Shown: positions 1 through 10,466 of the stretch, in pieces
Layout: each line of letters begins with the position of its first letter
Position numbering within the stretch: position 1 is the first letter of the stretch
NCBI GenBank assembly: GCA_034509755.1
Contig: CM067549.1
Coordinates: 31,082,001-31,146,000 of the forward strand
Length of the DNA: 64,000 nucleotides
From: Anisodus tanguticus
Lineage: Eukaryota > Streptophyta > Magnoliopsida > Solanales > Solanaceae
Direction: 5' to 3'
Translations under genes and position numbers: made by a program
The notes under the pieces: model-generated
Database searches by the model: none
The model's input: only the letters and a program-made list of their open reading frames with translations
Told to the model about the DNA's origin: nothing

Positions 1-120
1 GTACCTTTCCATTAGTATACTCCCCTTACTCTCCATCTCAACTTCAACAAAACCGAGTAATTAAACTAGCTATTTTCTCCCAATGAAACACAATGCAAGA
101 TTTATCAAGAATTGAACAAC

Positions 121-303
121 TCAACCCTCTTCACTAAGATCGGGATAAGATACAATTTGACCCTGAAAGAATCTAGTCGGATTAGGCATTTGATGACTGA
201 ATCTTGAAGAAGTTCGAACTACCGATGCAATCTCATTGATTTTAGAGGATAGCTCCAATAGAGCTTCAATCTCAGAGAAAGACTTCCTAGCTTTTAAGCA
301 CAT
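121..303 (-). CDS. possible terminal exon of an unrecognised host gene
   Basis: I do not recognise this product. The minus-strand frame reads about 55 residues from near 303 to a TGA at 121-123. It has a balanced, non-repetitive composition (contains KSFSEIEALLELSSKINEI and ends YPDLSEEG). It does not look like any transposon protein in the window. Possible splice acceptors lie just upstream on the minus strand (pyrimidine-rich, ending CTTCAG or TCTCTAG, near 320-345), so the upstream ATG at 301-303 need not be the true start. It lies downstream of a promoter-like and 5'UTR-like stretch on the same strand near 1370, which would make it the last exon of a small intron-containing gene. It could equally be a chance ORF. 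No function is proposed. Confidence 0.25.
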   Translation of the reverse strand: MCLKARKSFSEIEALLELSSKINEIASVVRTSSRFSHQMPNPTRFFQGQIVSYPDLSEEG

Positions 304-523
304 CTTTCAGCATTCCCTGGTCCTTTTAATGAACTAGAGAATACTGAAGAGGATTAAGCAACTCACCAACAGGATCCTTTAACTTCTAAGAACCCAAAGT
401 TTCTACACCAAGTAAAGATGTTTACCTGAATCAAATCAAAAAGATAAATAAGAATAGAGTTTAACTTAGATACACTGAATGACTTCGATTTTAACTAATA
501 TACATTGACAGTATAGAATCTTT

Positions 524-779
524 TACTACCTCCGTTTCAAAATACATGTCACATTTCGGTTATGGAGAGTCCGACCATATAAAATTCGACCAATATTTTA
601 AGATTTAATTTTACCATATTGATATAATATGAGAAGAATAGAGTATGACTTATACCTTTTGTATAGTTTTTGAATATCTAAATGTTAATTTTGAAATATT
701 GAATTAATCTAATTTGAAGATTAGTCAAATTGACTGTCGAAAAACGAAATGTGACAACTATTTTGGAAAAGAGGGAGTA
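524..779. mobile_element. Stowaway MITE (Tc1/mariner type)
   Basis: The ends are inverted repeats of the plant Stowaway type: TACTACCTCCGTTTCAAAAT on the left and its near-complement ending GAGGGAGTA on the right, with TA at each end as expected for a TA target duplication. The element is about 256 bp, AT-rich and non-coding. It lies inside the putative minus-strand gene region and would be intronic there. The family is clear from the ends; the exact ends are good to a base or two. Confidence 0.85.
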
Positions 780-1209
780 CACTAATAGATAACTCAAAAG
801 CCAAATAAGTGCTAAATATATTGTCATCATTAAAAATAGATTGCTCATAGCTGCAATCAAATCCACTGGTCCTAGGGATCAGAGGCTGTCAAGATCAAGA
901 AATAAAAAAACTAATAAAACAGAAATGAATTAAAAGAAAATCAATTCTTCGATTTAGAAAAACAAAAATAAACGTTCTATGAGCATAAGCTTTCAACAAT
1001 AATCAGAATCTTGAGACTGCAAAGAATCAGAAGAAAAAATTTCATATGGAAAAGCAAATTTTTTTGTCCAAAAATAAAGAAGGCATACAATCAATAAACA
1101 CAAGTGCAGAAACATACAGAAAATCAAATAGATATTGAAGAGCAACATAGACATAATAAGCTTATACAATATTTTATTTAAAAGAAAAATGTAATTTGGT
1201 GAATCTGAT

Positions 1210-1373
1210 TACCTTTAAACTGAAGAAATAGTCAAGGCTCAAGGCTTCCTACCAAGAATGGACTGAAAGAAGAAGCAGAAGCAGTATGTGGTTTCTGTGT
1301 GACAGTGTGAGCATTAATTTTTGAAAATATTGAGGCACACAGAATATGGGAATAGGCATGGCCATTTTATACC
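1210..1373 (-). promoter_or_regulatory. putative plant promoter and 5' UTR with splice donor
   Basis: Read on the minus strand, 1362-1373 gives GGTATAAAATGG, a good TATA box. About 35 bases on begins a CT-rich leader of the kind common in plant 5' UTRs. The leader ends near 1213 at a good splice donor (TTTAAAG|GTAATC). Possible downstream exons start after CTTTGCAG near 1018 and after TTGACAG near 887. This suggests a minus-strand transcription unit running towards position 1. No complete coding frame could be joined, so it remains a hypothesis. Confidence 0.35.
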
Positions 1374-1616
1374 ACCTCTTTCTCTGCTGTTGCTAGCTAG
1401 CTGTTGCCAAATTATCACTAGTATCCTTAAAATATTACTAGTAAATTTAATACTATATATATCGATGCTGTACAAAAAATGTACCCTATTAATGGTTTGT
1501 CCTAGTTTGATCTCTTTGCTAATTTGTCAAATCTTTAATAATATCAGTATGATATGTTTAAAATTATAAAATTAAATGAAATTTTGGTACATTATACATC
1601 TCTTTAATTTAAGATT
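1374..1616. other. AT-rich stretch upstream of the putative minus-strand promoter
   Basis: This is about 240 bases with no convincing reading frame or repeat. If the TATA box at 1362-1373 is real, this is its upstream region, and the MULE-like element at 1617 bounds it. Confidence 0.4.
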
Positions 1617-2381
1617 AGTGTTTCAAGGGTGAGGGTGCAAGGCGAGACGTTTCATGCAGGGGGCGAAGCCTAAGTCCCGAGACATGGGATGTAATTTCCG
1701 TATATCTACGGGGCGTATCTCATATGTATCTTTAATTTTATAATTTTATTACTAAAATATAAGCAAAAGTAAAAATTTTATTAAAATTCTGCAAATAAAT
1801 CACCATTAATATAAAGAAATTATTATAATTATTATTTGAACAAAAAAATGATAATAGTCTAGATAATCTTTAAAATAAAATTTTCATTCATTTCATCATT
1901 AATCTCCACATCTTTTAGTCCTTTCCGCCCTCAACTAATATTTGCACTGAATTTTATTTATATATTTCAAAGAACGATAAGGATAAAAAGTGTAATGGCA
2001 ATGTTTTTTTTTTGGAAAAGTTGCTTCAAGAACATAGTGCTATGAAATCTCTATCCTACCAATTTCAGACATAATCATTTAAAAAACTATTTATTATAGT
2101 GTTATTTATATAATTAAGGAAAAAAACACTACAACATGAAAGCATGATAACATAAAGTATAAATATCATTGCACCAATAATAAAAATTATAATCTATAGC
2201 ATATATACTTTTAAGACAAGAAAAATCAAATTTAACGTTCGGGCGTACGCTTTTACGTCCGGAGCTTATACTTTTGCGCCCGGGACTTATTCCCCAAATT
2301 CTAGGTCGTACGCCCTATGGATCTATGCCTTTTATTTCGCCCGGAGCGTGCCCCACCCTGAAAATGCCTCTGAAAACACTG
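1617..2381. mobile_element. non-autonomous Mutator-like element (MITE)
   Basis: A GC-richer block of about 765 bp sits in AT-rich DNA. It is flanked by the 9-bp direct repeat TTTAAGATT (1608-1616 and 2382-2390). Its ends are imperfect inverted repeats: the left end reads AGTGTTTCAAGGG and the complement of the right end reads AGTGTTTTCAGAGG. The sub-terminal parts are also loosely complementary (GGGGCGAAGCC-like on the left, GCCCGGGACTT-like on the right). A 9-bp duplication points to the Mutator superfamily, though an 8-bp hAT duplication cannot be fully excluded. It has no coding capacity. Confidence 0.65.
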
Positions 2382-2390
2382 TTTAAGATT

Positions 2391-3030
2391 ACAAGATTTA
2401 ATTTTTTTTATTTTCTTAAACTTGGTATCAAGTCAAACTAAGAAAAACAAACTGAAACGAAAGTAGTAAAAGGTAACTATCTTATTTTCCCCAAATTATG
2501 AATTCCACATTTTGTATGTAAATTTGTAGTGTATCTATTTTTTAAATTATCTGATAGTATAATATTTTATTTTATATAATCGATATATAAAAATTAAACT
2601 CTTTAGAAATCATATTCCTAGTGAATTTCACGTCTAGTACTATATAATACTTTGATCAAATTAGCTGTAAATTACAGAAATTGAGACAATCTTAGAAAGA
2701 AAATTTACAGAAATGGGAATATCTGAATGATTAAATAGAATGGAATGGGACTGTAATTGCCCCCAGATACAGGCAAGTGGTATTGGTATATACAAATTGA
2801 TATATCAGAATATTCATTATTTGTTTACCATATTGCTTTTGTCCATTATAGCAAGATAATATTATGACATGCATGAATATCGGACAATTCTTGGAAAAAA
2901 AGAAATCATCATTGTGATAATATTTAATATAGTTGGTGATGGAAATTCAGGTAGATCTTATCCCAGGCCATTGTTTACTCCTTTTGTTTTCCATTTTCCT
3001 TTTTTTATTTATTTAATAAGACCAATTATT
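2391..3030. other. AT-rich intergenic DNA, nothing recognised
   Basis: This is a 640-base AT-rich stretch between two MITEs. The short frames are low-complexity and end quickly. I see no repeat boundaries, RNA gene or promoter. Confidence 0.5.
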
Positions 3031-3294
3031 TACTCCCTCCGTCCCAAAATACTTGTCATGTTTTTCTTTTTAAAAGTCAATTTGATTTAATTTCAAAGTT
3101 ACATTAGATTAGACTAATTTAATATTTTAAAATTAAAATTTAGATATTCGGAAACTATACGAAAAGTTACTATAAGTTGCAATTCTTCTCATATTAACAT
3201 GATAAAAAAATATAGCTTAAATTGTTGGTCAAAGTTCATATAGTTTGACTCATTAAAAACGTGATGCGACAAGCGTTTTGGGACAGATGGAGTA
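3031..3294. mobile_element. Stowaway MITE (second copy)
   Basis: The left end reads TACTCCCTCCGTCCCAAAAT and the right end is its near-complement, ending GGACAGATGGAGTA, with TA on both sides. Length is about 264 bp and it is non-coding. It belongs to the same superfamily as the element at 524-779 but has diverged from it, so the two are independent insertions. Confidence 0.88.
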
Positions 3295-3785
3295 TTTAAT
3301 AGGGTTTTCTTTGTTAAAATATTATTTCCTCTGTCCAATTTGGCAATTTATATACATTGTTTGACAGATCAGACTCAAAAAAATAAAAGAAAAAATTTTG
3401 AAACTTGTGATTTCAAATAAGTCATAGACATTTGTGTGGTTATAACTTATTTCACTAAGGGTGTGTGTTCGGTACGGAGGAAAAAGTTTTTTTTTTATTT
3501 TTTCAATTGATCAAAAGTTTTGAAAAATATTTTTTCTAGAAAAATAAGTTCCATAAAAATAAGAAAAATGACTTCCCTAAAGTAGGAAAAACACGTTCAA
3601 TAAGTAGCATTCTCTATATGTTGATTGTGTCCTCCCCATCCTCAAACACACAACCCTTGTAGCCCAATCTCCACCACCCCACCTCTATCCCCACCCTCAC
3701 CTCCTGTAGTATATTTGTCCAGATTATATACAAATGTTTTTAGAATAATATTTTTTGTTTACGTACCGAACACAAGAATATAATT

Positions 3786-3824
3786 AAGAAACCACTTATT
3801 TTTTTGAAAAATAAGTGGTTTCTT
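3786..3824. repeat. perfect 18-bp hairpin
   Basis: AAGAAACCACTTATTTTT at 3786-3803 is followed by a 3-base loop and its exact complement at 3807-3824. It lies inside the inner MITE. Confidence 0.9.
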
Positions 3825-3899
3825 GAAAATATTTTAATATTTTTCATGAAATGAAAAATAAGTGGTTTCTTGAAAATATTTCAATATTTTTCATGAAAA
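3806..3899. repeat. 47-bp tandem duplication
   Basis: The units 3806-3852 and 3853-3899 are nearly identical and both start GAAAAATAAGTGGTTTC. The first unit shares its start with the right arm of the hairpin at 3786-3824. Confidence 0.9.
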
Positions 3900-3945
3900 T
3901 ATTTACACCTTAAGAGTGAAATGAGAATTTTAAAATTAAATTATT

Positions 3946-5477
3946 TAACTGAAAAACAATCATCTTCAGTGTAGAAATAAAACCAGGACATCCTGAAAGC
4001 TCCGGCGCAATGAGCTGATTCGAAACTTTACAAGTAAAATAAACAATGTACTAGCATATTATATTGGAGTTTAAAATTTTCCCAAGGAAAGAGTTCGAGA
4101 GGGTCTCAAAAGGAAATATCAAAACCTTCCATTGAAAGCCCATTTGTACATTGTGTGAGTGTATTTTTGCATCATTTTCTAGACTGCCACTTTTTTGTTG
4201 TAAAACAGAATAAAATATTATACTTTATATCTACAATAACATATACATTGAGCTGGTTAGCAATATATAGCAAGTGCATATATATTTATATATATGATGC
4301 TTACTTTTTAATCATCTGAAGGTCACTCCCGTTCGTAACATGCTAGCTACCAGATAAATATTTTGGAGTATTACACTTATAGTGAGTTTGAAGTTCTAGC
4401 GAATTATGCTGGATTTTAACTTGAAAAAATTTGAACCCACATTGCGTTGGAGCTTAACTTGTTGAGGCTTGAATTCCAACATATTTTATTGGGGTTCGAA
4501 AAAAGTAAAATTGTGCTGGAGTTTAATTTATAAAAGCTTGAACTCCAACACACTATCATGGAGTTAAAAAAAAAAAAAAAAAAAAAGATGAGTAAGCATG
4601 TCTTTGTTGCTTCTTAAAGTTGGAGATATTTTTATCTAGACATTATTTCCACATGAAAAAATAGTTAAATTTCGATTAGTTATAAAATGACAGATTTATT
4701 TTCAAATAGCAATCATAAAAGTGACTACTTGTAAATTTTACCAATTTCAAGTATACTCCTTTAGAAATGCAAAGAAAAATAAAAAAATAGAAGTATACAC
4801 TTTATGTCTTTTTTTTGTTAGTTTTAAGTAAAACTTATCTGAATAATAATTAATTTAATTATTTTTAGAGTCCAAAAAATGGGGGGGGGGGGGGGGGGAA
4901 AGTGAATTTGCCTTTATGCTAACTTCATGTCAAGTAGACTTGTCACACACTATTTCAATTTTGACTTGCGTAGCTAACTATTATCTATTGAGAATTAGAC
5001 TGAGGACATTGTTCTGGTTTGGGTCAATTATCATAAGAGCCCTGACATTCGACGGCCCCATCAGCTAATCAAATACTTTTGATTTAGAGATAAACTAAAG
5101 AAAGTTTGATTAATTTAAATACTTATATATAGCCTATTGAATTTATTCAAAATAATATTCATGTTAGTTAATCTACACTTCTATTAAATTTTAATTTTCC
5201 GTTAAGATAGTGGTTGCTTAAAAATAAAAGATGGTCAATTATAGAGCTCAAAATCAAATCACAATTTCAGAAAAGAGAAAGCATAAACGACAACGTGATT
5301 CGACAATTAAAGATATATTGACCCAACCAAAAAAGCTCCACCTATATGATAAGGTTGAGGTATAAACTTTGTTGTGGTTATTGCAGACATTTTTTATTTT
5401 AATCTTGTCAATTGAGTGATAATTTAGTGGTAGGTACTACCTTTACGTGGCCCTTCCCTATAAAATAAAGAGAAAAT
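3946..5477. other. AT-rich intergenic DNA with short repeats and a G-run
   Basis: I see no coding region. At 4390-4565 a motif meaning roughly 'gaactccaaca...gctggagttt' recurs three to four times in both orientations, which suggests a small unclassified repeat. A run of about 22 A lies at 4564-4585 and 18 G at 4881-4898. The last 400 bases are plain AT-rich flank of the copia insertion at 5478. Confidence 0.5.
4881..4898 (+). repeat. homopolymer run of 18 G
   Basis: Eighteen consecutive G follow an A-rich tract. Runs of this length are unstable in replication and sequencing, so the length may be inexact. Confidence 0.8.
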
Positions 5478-5688
5478 TGTAGGAAATGATTCCTTGATTA
5501 ATCTTCTTCCAAATATACAATATATATTATATAATCATTTTATGCTTGATTAATGGAAGATTAATCCATCTTACCTAAATTATAAGATACTAATTACAAT
5601 TACAATAATTACAATAATTACAATAAATTACACTATCAATTATAATAATGAGAGGTAATTATGGGATATTCCCATAATTACTCTAACA
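5478..5688 (-). repeat. 3' LTR of the copia at 5478-10461
   Basis: The LTR is 211 bp with ends TGTAGG...TAACA. It contains a hairpin (AATTATGGGA, 3-base loop, TCCCATAATT) near the right end and several 'attacaata' units. It differs from the other LTR by roughly ten substitutions and an indel of about 12 bp in the ATAT and ACAAT tracts, so the insertion is not recent. Confidence 0.93.
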
Positions 5689-5689
5689 G

Positions 5690-7520
5690 TCCCCCGCAGT
5701 CTTAGCTTTAGGTTCTCGGATGCTGAGATTGTCCCTGAAATCAACAAAAAGTACGCGCGAAAGACCTTTTGTGAAGATGTCAACTATCTGATAACGGGAT
5801 GGTACATGGAGAACACAGACTTGACCACGGGAAACTTTTTCGCGAACAAATAAGATATCCATTTCGATGTGTTTCGTGCGTTGATACTGAACAGGATTGC
5901 CAGATAAGTAGATCGCACTCACATTGTCACAATAGATCACTGTTGCCTTTTCAATCGGACAATGGAGCTCCAGTAGTAGATTACGAAGACAATATGATTC
6001 AGCAACATCATTTGCCATCCCTCAGTATTCCGCCTCTACACTGGACCGAGACAGTGTGGACTGTCATTTGGAGGACCATGAAATAAGATTGTCACCTAAG
6101 AACACACAATAGCCGGAAGTGGAACGACGTGTGTCTGGGTAGCCATCCCAATCCGCATCAGTGTAGGCAGAAAGACTCGAGATAGAGGATTTATACAGAT
6201 GAAGTCCGAAATGAAGAGTACCCTTAACATACCGCAGAATCCTCTTGAGGGCCCCCATATGTTCATCATTCAGATCATGCATCTGTAAACAAACTTGCTG
6301 GACCGCATAGGAAATATTAGGCCTCGTAAAAGTCAGATACTACAATGCACCTGCAAGGATGCGGTAATGTGTAGGGTTGTTGTATGGAGTACCTGCAGCG
6401 TTACTCAACTTCGCCTTAGTGTCAATTGGAGTATGTGATGGTTTGCAGGAAGACATTCCTGCTTTGTCAATTATCTCCTTGGCATATTTATTTTGACTGA
6501 GAAATAAACCACCTGCATAGTGAGTGACAACAATGCCAAGAAAATAATTCAACAGACACAAGTCTTTCATTGCAAATTTTGCTGCAAGAAGGGACATAAT
6601 GGATTGGCGAAGCAAAATGGATGATGCTGTGAGAATAATATCATCGACATACAAAAGGATATATGCCATGTTCATCCCTTTCTGATAAATGAACAATGAT
6701 TGATCAGACTTGCTGTGAGAGAATCCCAATTTGGAAACAAATCCGGAAAACATGTTATTCTATGCCCGAGGAGCTTGTTTCAAACCATATAAGGATTTCT
6801 TCGGTAGACAAACATGATCTGGACGGGAATAATCTCGGAAACCCAGTGGCTGATGCATGTATACTGTCTCCTGTAGGTTGCCATGTAAGAATGCATTTTT
6901 AACATCCAACTGGTGAATGGTCCAAGATTGGAAAGAGTTAAGCTAAGAACAGTCTGGATAGTTGTTGGCTTAACTACCGAACTGAACATTTCACCACAAT
7001 ATACCCCTAACCTGCTGAGACATGCCATCACCAACAAGACGATCTTTGTATCTCGCAAAAGAACCATCAGAGTTTTTCTTATGACAAAAAACCCACATAG
7101 ACTGAATGATTTTCATATTAGACAGACGTGGTACCAATTCCCACGTCTTATTTGTAATAAGAGCATTAAATTCGTCTAACATGGCAGATTTCCAATTCGG
7201 GTCGGATAAGGCAGCTTTGGGATTTTTGGTAAAGGTGATGGTTGAACAGAGAATAGTAGGTTAAAATGATGTTTAGGCCAAAACATCCCATGCATGGCAC
7301 GAGTTTCAATGGTCCGAGGCTGGTCCGTCACTGGGTGGGTAGTTTGGTTCTCGAGTACATTGGGCCGAGAGGAAGGATGATGGCCCAAGTTACTAGGTGT
7401 ATCCGTTGCGGTATATGGCTGGGCTTGAGGAATGATTTGGTCTATGGGTGTGGTTGTGGAATACCCCACGTGGGTCGGACCGCCACGAGAACGGGATTGG
7501 GCCGAGACCAATGGTGACAA
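5690..7520 (-). pseudogene. copia reverse transcriptase and RNase H, broken
   Basis: The RT part runs on the minus strand from about 7182 (ITNKTWELVPRLSNMKIIQSMW). It passes the segment at 6780-7067 and the palm domain at 6340-6753, which has the catalytic YVDD in YILLYVDDIILTASS. RNase H follows (SAYTDADWDGYPDTRRSTSGY near 6190, then IYCDNVSAIYLSGNPVQ and TKHIEMDILFVREKV at 5750-5950). The last segment ends at 5683, next to the polypurine tract. At least three frame changes separate these segments. Short plus-strand frames over this region are shadows. Confidence 0.88.
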
Positions 7521-7599
7521 AACAATGGTCGCCGATCCAGCCCCATTTGGTGGTTGGGCCGAAAGGGGTGGGGCAATTTGTTAGGTTGGTTCCACATGT

Positions 7600-8940
7600 G
7601 TTTAGGTATAAATATGGTGATGTGAAATCGGATGTAGTCCATTATCCAAAAAATCGTATGAAGGTGAGGATGCCACATGAGACTTAGCAAATGGGAATTT
7701 AGACTCATCAAAAATCACATGACGACGGACAATTATTTTCCCATTCGTCAAATCATAACATTTATATCCCTTATAATTTTGTGGGTATCCCAAAAACACA
7801 CAAGGAGTAGACCGAGCCTGCAACTTGTTAATGGAAGTAGATGGATACAAAGGATAACACAAACATCCAAACACCCTTAAATGTGTAAAAGACGGGAGAC
7901 GATGATATACCATTTGTGTAGGAGAGTCATTAGATAACAATTTACTAGGAAGAATATTTAAAAGGTAGGTAGCCATTTGAAGTGCATGGTGCCAAAACTT
8001 TGGTGGTGTGGAAGAATGCACAAGAAGAGAGAGAATCATATTATTAATCGTTCGAATTTTTCTTTCGGCTTTCCCATTTTGTTGGTGAAGTATATGGACG
8101 CGAAAGACGCAAAGACATCCCATTTTTGTGACAAAAATCATTAAAATGAGCATTTATGAATTCCCCCCCCCCCCCCAATTGAGTTTTGATAAAAACACTA
8201 ATTGTTTAAAAATAGTGGATGTTTGTGATTTATGTCCTAATGGAAAAATTCACAAAGAATTTGAATAATCATCTAGAATGAGCATATAGTATTTATGACC
8301 TGCAGAACTCAAAACGGGTGATGTCCACAAATCACGATGCACAATATCAAATGGCATATAAGTATGAGAATTAGAAGAGGCAAAATGAAGCTTAACATGT
8401 TTACCAAACACGCAAGATTGACAAACAAAAGAGTCCAAAGGTTTATTAAAGAAAACCAAATTATTCTTCCTAAAATTACTAAAAACTTATGCTACTGGGT
8501 GTCCCAATCGATTGTGCCATAGAGTAGAAGAAATGACAACAAAGGTTGATGGTTTGTTCATGCTATTTTTGGAAACAGAGGTGATGGGATATAAGTCCCC
8601 GTGCTATTGCATCTCATAAGTGACATCCCCATCTGAAAGTCCTTCACAGAAAAGCCAAATGGATCAAAATTTACAGAAACATTATTGTCAATTGTAAAAC
8701 GTTTAATAGAGATCAGGTTTTTAATTAGATTTGGTGCATGTAAGACATTTTTCAAGTATAAAGGTGGGTGTGGAGAGGGTAGTGTTACCTGACCAATACC
8801 ATGAATTGAATTTCCCGCCCACTGCCGACGACAATATTTTTATTATTGCTCATATTACAATAAGAGGAGAGATTACCTTAAGATGCTGTCATGTGAGACG
8901 TAGCCCCTGTTTCCATGTACCAATGACTCATCGGAAACAC
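7600..8940 (-). pseudogene. copia protease and integrase, broken
   Basis: On the minus strand the protease motif near 8893-8930 reads WYMETGATSHMT, where the family has Asp before TG; here the catalytic Asp codon has become Glu. Next come the pre-integrase region (8558-8755, LHAPNLIKNLISIKRF) and the integrase zinc-binding and core segments (8250-8459, VHRDLWTSPVLSSAGHKYY). The integrase part with NGKAERKIRTINNMI and WHHALQMATYLLNILPS is at 7602-8153. A run of 14 C at 8163-8176 sits inside the integrase and coincides with a break in the frame. The integrase would insert element cDNA into the chromosome, but this copy cannot make it. Confidence 0.85.
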
Positions 8941-9179
8941 TTAGATAAATGTTATTCATGGCATGTTCAATGTCTGTGGGTTCATAACCGACAGAAGATG
9001 GTGCCTAAGCCACAAAAGCATGTTGTGGACGAGATCCGAGAATACCGGGTTGATGATTTAAAAAGGGAGGAGGCCGGGCCCATGAAGAGGTCGGATATGG
9101 ACATTGAGGGGCAACCCACTGTGGGGTCCAGGACCACGGTGGGCACTGCTCGGACTGGCCACTACCGCCGGTAGGCGGG

Positions 9180-9956
9180 CCACCGCCCTTTCCCTACCCT
9201 TTCCACCATTATTTTTTCCATTATTATTATGTTTTGAACCTCATTTTTACCATTATTAGAACGATTACTGTGGCCCCCTACACCAGAATTTTGGGGCTCT
9301 AAATCTGTGAAAGATGAGTTGGTGGAGACGAGAGTGGTTCCGACTGTGGTTGTGCCCTTGTTTCCTCGAGAATTAACCTCGAACGGGCTTCGTAAAAATG
9401 AGGCAACAGATTGCTTTGCTGAATGAACGTAGCATCACCATCATATTGCTCATTCAGCCCCGTAATCAACTGAAGGACTAGCCTTTGATTTGTCACTGGC
9501 GAACCAACGTTGGATAGTTGGTCCGCAAGTACCTTTAATTCTTGAGGCCGAGATGTTGGAAAATTCATCCAATTTAACATTCGTAAATTGGTGTTCAAGA
9601 TAAACTGCCCTAGAAATTTTGTTATCTTGAAATATGTTTTGTAATCGTTCTCACGCCTGTTGAGCCGTAGAATTGGGTTCCAAGATAGTATGAAGAATAT
9701 CATTTTAAATTGTACCATAAATCTATTGAAGGACTATAGCATCTAACCGAGACCATAATTTCTTGTCCATCGTAGTGGTATCCGACGGTGACTCGGACGG
9801 AAGGATATGGTCAATCACCTCATAAACACGGTAGTGAATTTTGAATAGTTCTGCCCATGAGGTATACTACCCTTTCTCCATTTCAAGAGTTATGGAGATA
9901 AAGTTCTTGACGTTATTAACGGCAAGAGCGGGATGAAATGTTTGTTTTTTGTCCAT
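9180..9956 (-). pseudogene. copia gag, broken
   Basis: The frame starts with ATG at 9954-9956 (MDKKQTFHPALAVNN). It reads through a typical plant copia Gag (WAELFKIHYRVYEVIDHI, then LWSRLDAIVLQ). An in-frame stop falls about 29 codons in, and at least two more stops and a frameshift follow. The C-terminal part is rich in Asn, Gly and Lys and shows no CCHC zinc knuckle. Gag would form the virus-like particle and bind the element RNA. A run of 25 G lies upstream in the leader (10075-10099). Confidence 0.8.
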
Positions 9957-10074
9957 AGGTTCCACAAGAAATCAAAACAATAAGGGTAGTAGGTGGTGTT
10001 TTGATTGAAGTGGATGGAAGAACCATATATTTTGGTTAGGGTTTTTGGAAGAGGAGTATGTGTTTAGCCGATGA

Positions 10075-10099
10075 GGGGGGGGGGGGGGGGGGGGGGGGG
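10075..10099 (+). repeat. homopolymer run of 25 G
   Basis: Twenty-five consecutive G lie in the 5' leader of the minus-strand copia, so the transcript would carry a C-run. The exact length is doubtful. Confidence 0.8.
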
Positions 10100-10248
10100 T
10101 AGAATTCGGCTAGGTTAGTGTTTTAGTTTTAGGGATTGTTTAGATTTTAGGGTGTATGAAAGCCTAAACTAAGGTGGCCGAGAAATACGAAAGGAATAGA
10201 CAAGAAATCGTGTAAGAGAAAGAATAGGGTTTAGGGCAAAGGATCTTT

Positions 10249-10262
10249 GACTCTTGATACCA
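10249..10262 (-). other. primer-binding site (initiator Met-tRNA type)
   Basis: The minus strand reads TGGTATCAAGAGTC directly against the 5' LTR. This matches the plant copia primer-site pattern (TGGTATCAGAGC) with small differences. Confidence 0.85.
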
Positions 10263-10461
10263 TGTAGGAAATGATTCCTTGATTAATCTTCTCCCAAAGA
10301 TACAATATATATACAATCATCCTATGCTCGATTAATGAAAGACTAATCTACCTTACCTAAATTATAAGATACTAATTACAATTACAATAATTACAATATA
10401 TTACAGTATCAATTATAATAATGAGAGGTAATTATGGGATATTCCCATAATTACTCTAACA
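10263..10461 (-). repeat. 5' LTR of the copia at 5478-10461
   Basis: The LTR is 199 bp and matches 5478-5688. Read on the minus strand it includes a TATA-like TTGTATATATATTG that could serve as promoter for the element. Confidence 0.93.
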
Positions 10462-10466
10462 AAAAT

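Larger units (their letters stand above)
3460..3906. mobile_element. inner hAT-like MITE with duplicated segment
   Basis: The left end reads GGGTGTGTGTTCGGTACGG. The complementary motif CGTACCGAACACAAG lies at 3761-3775, giving a terminal or sub-terminal inverted repeat. Flanking sequence resembles a short duplication (CACTAAGG left, CACCTTAAG right), consistent with a hAT-type 8-bp duplication that has decayed. To the right of the CGTACCG motif the element continues with a perfect hairpin and a 47-bp tandem duplication. It has no coding capacity. Confidence 0.5.
3321..3945. mobile_element. Stowaway-like MITE split by a second MITE
   Basis: The left part (3321-3459) starts with the 'TTTCCTCTGTCC' end of a common plant Stowaway-type family and continues with its internal sequence (about 3400-3455). 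After an interruption, typical right-half sequence resumes near 3907 ('cttaagagtgaaatgagaattttaaa') and fades out about 3945 without a clean right terminus. The interruption (about 3460-3906) has its own inverted ends. The right end of the outer element is therefore missing or decayed. Confidence 0.6.
5478..10461 (-). mobile_element. full-length Ty1/copia retrotransposon
   Basis: This is a complete element of 4984 bp coding on the minus strand. It has two LTRs (5478-5688 and 10263-10461), each TG...CA, and a perfect 5-bp target duplication AAAAT (5473-5477 and 10462-10466). On the minus strand, the 5' LTR is followed at once by TGGTATCAAGAGTC, a primer-binding site for initiator Met-tRNA. A G-rich polypurine tract (GCGGGGGAC) precedes the 3' LTR. 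Gag, protease, integrase, RT and RNase H follow in copia order. All frames carry stops or frameshifts. The RT and RNase H closely resemble those at 29550-30402, so both belong to one lineage (Ale/Retrofit-like, inferred). Confidence 0.95.

Noticed and set aside
8731..9174. 147-residue plus-strand frame
   Set aside because: It is antisense to the minus-strand copia gag-protease region and has no domain of its own.
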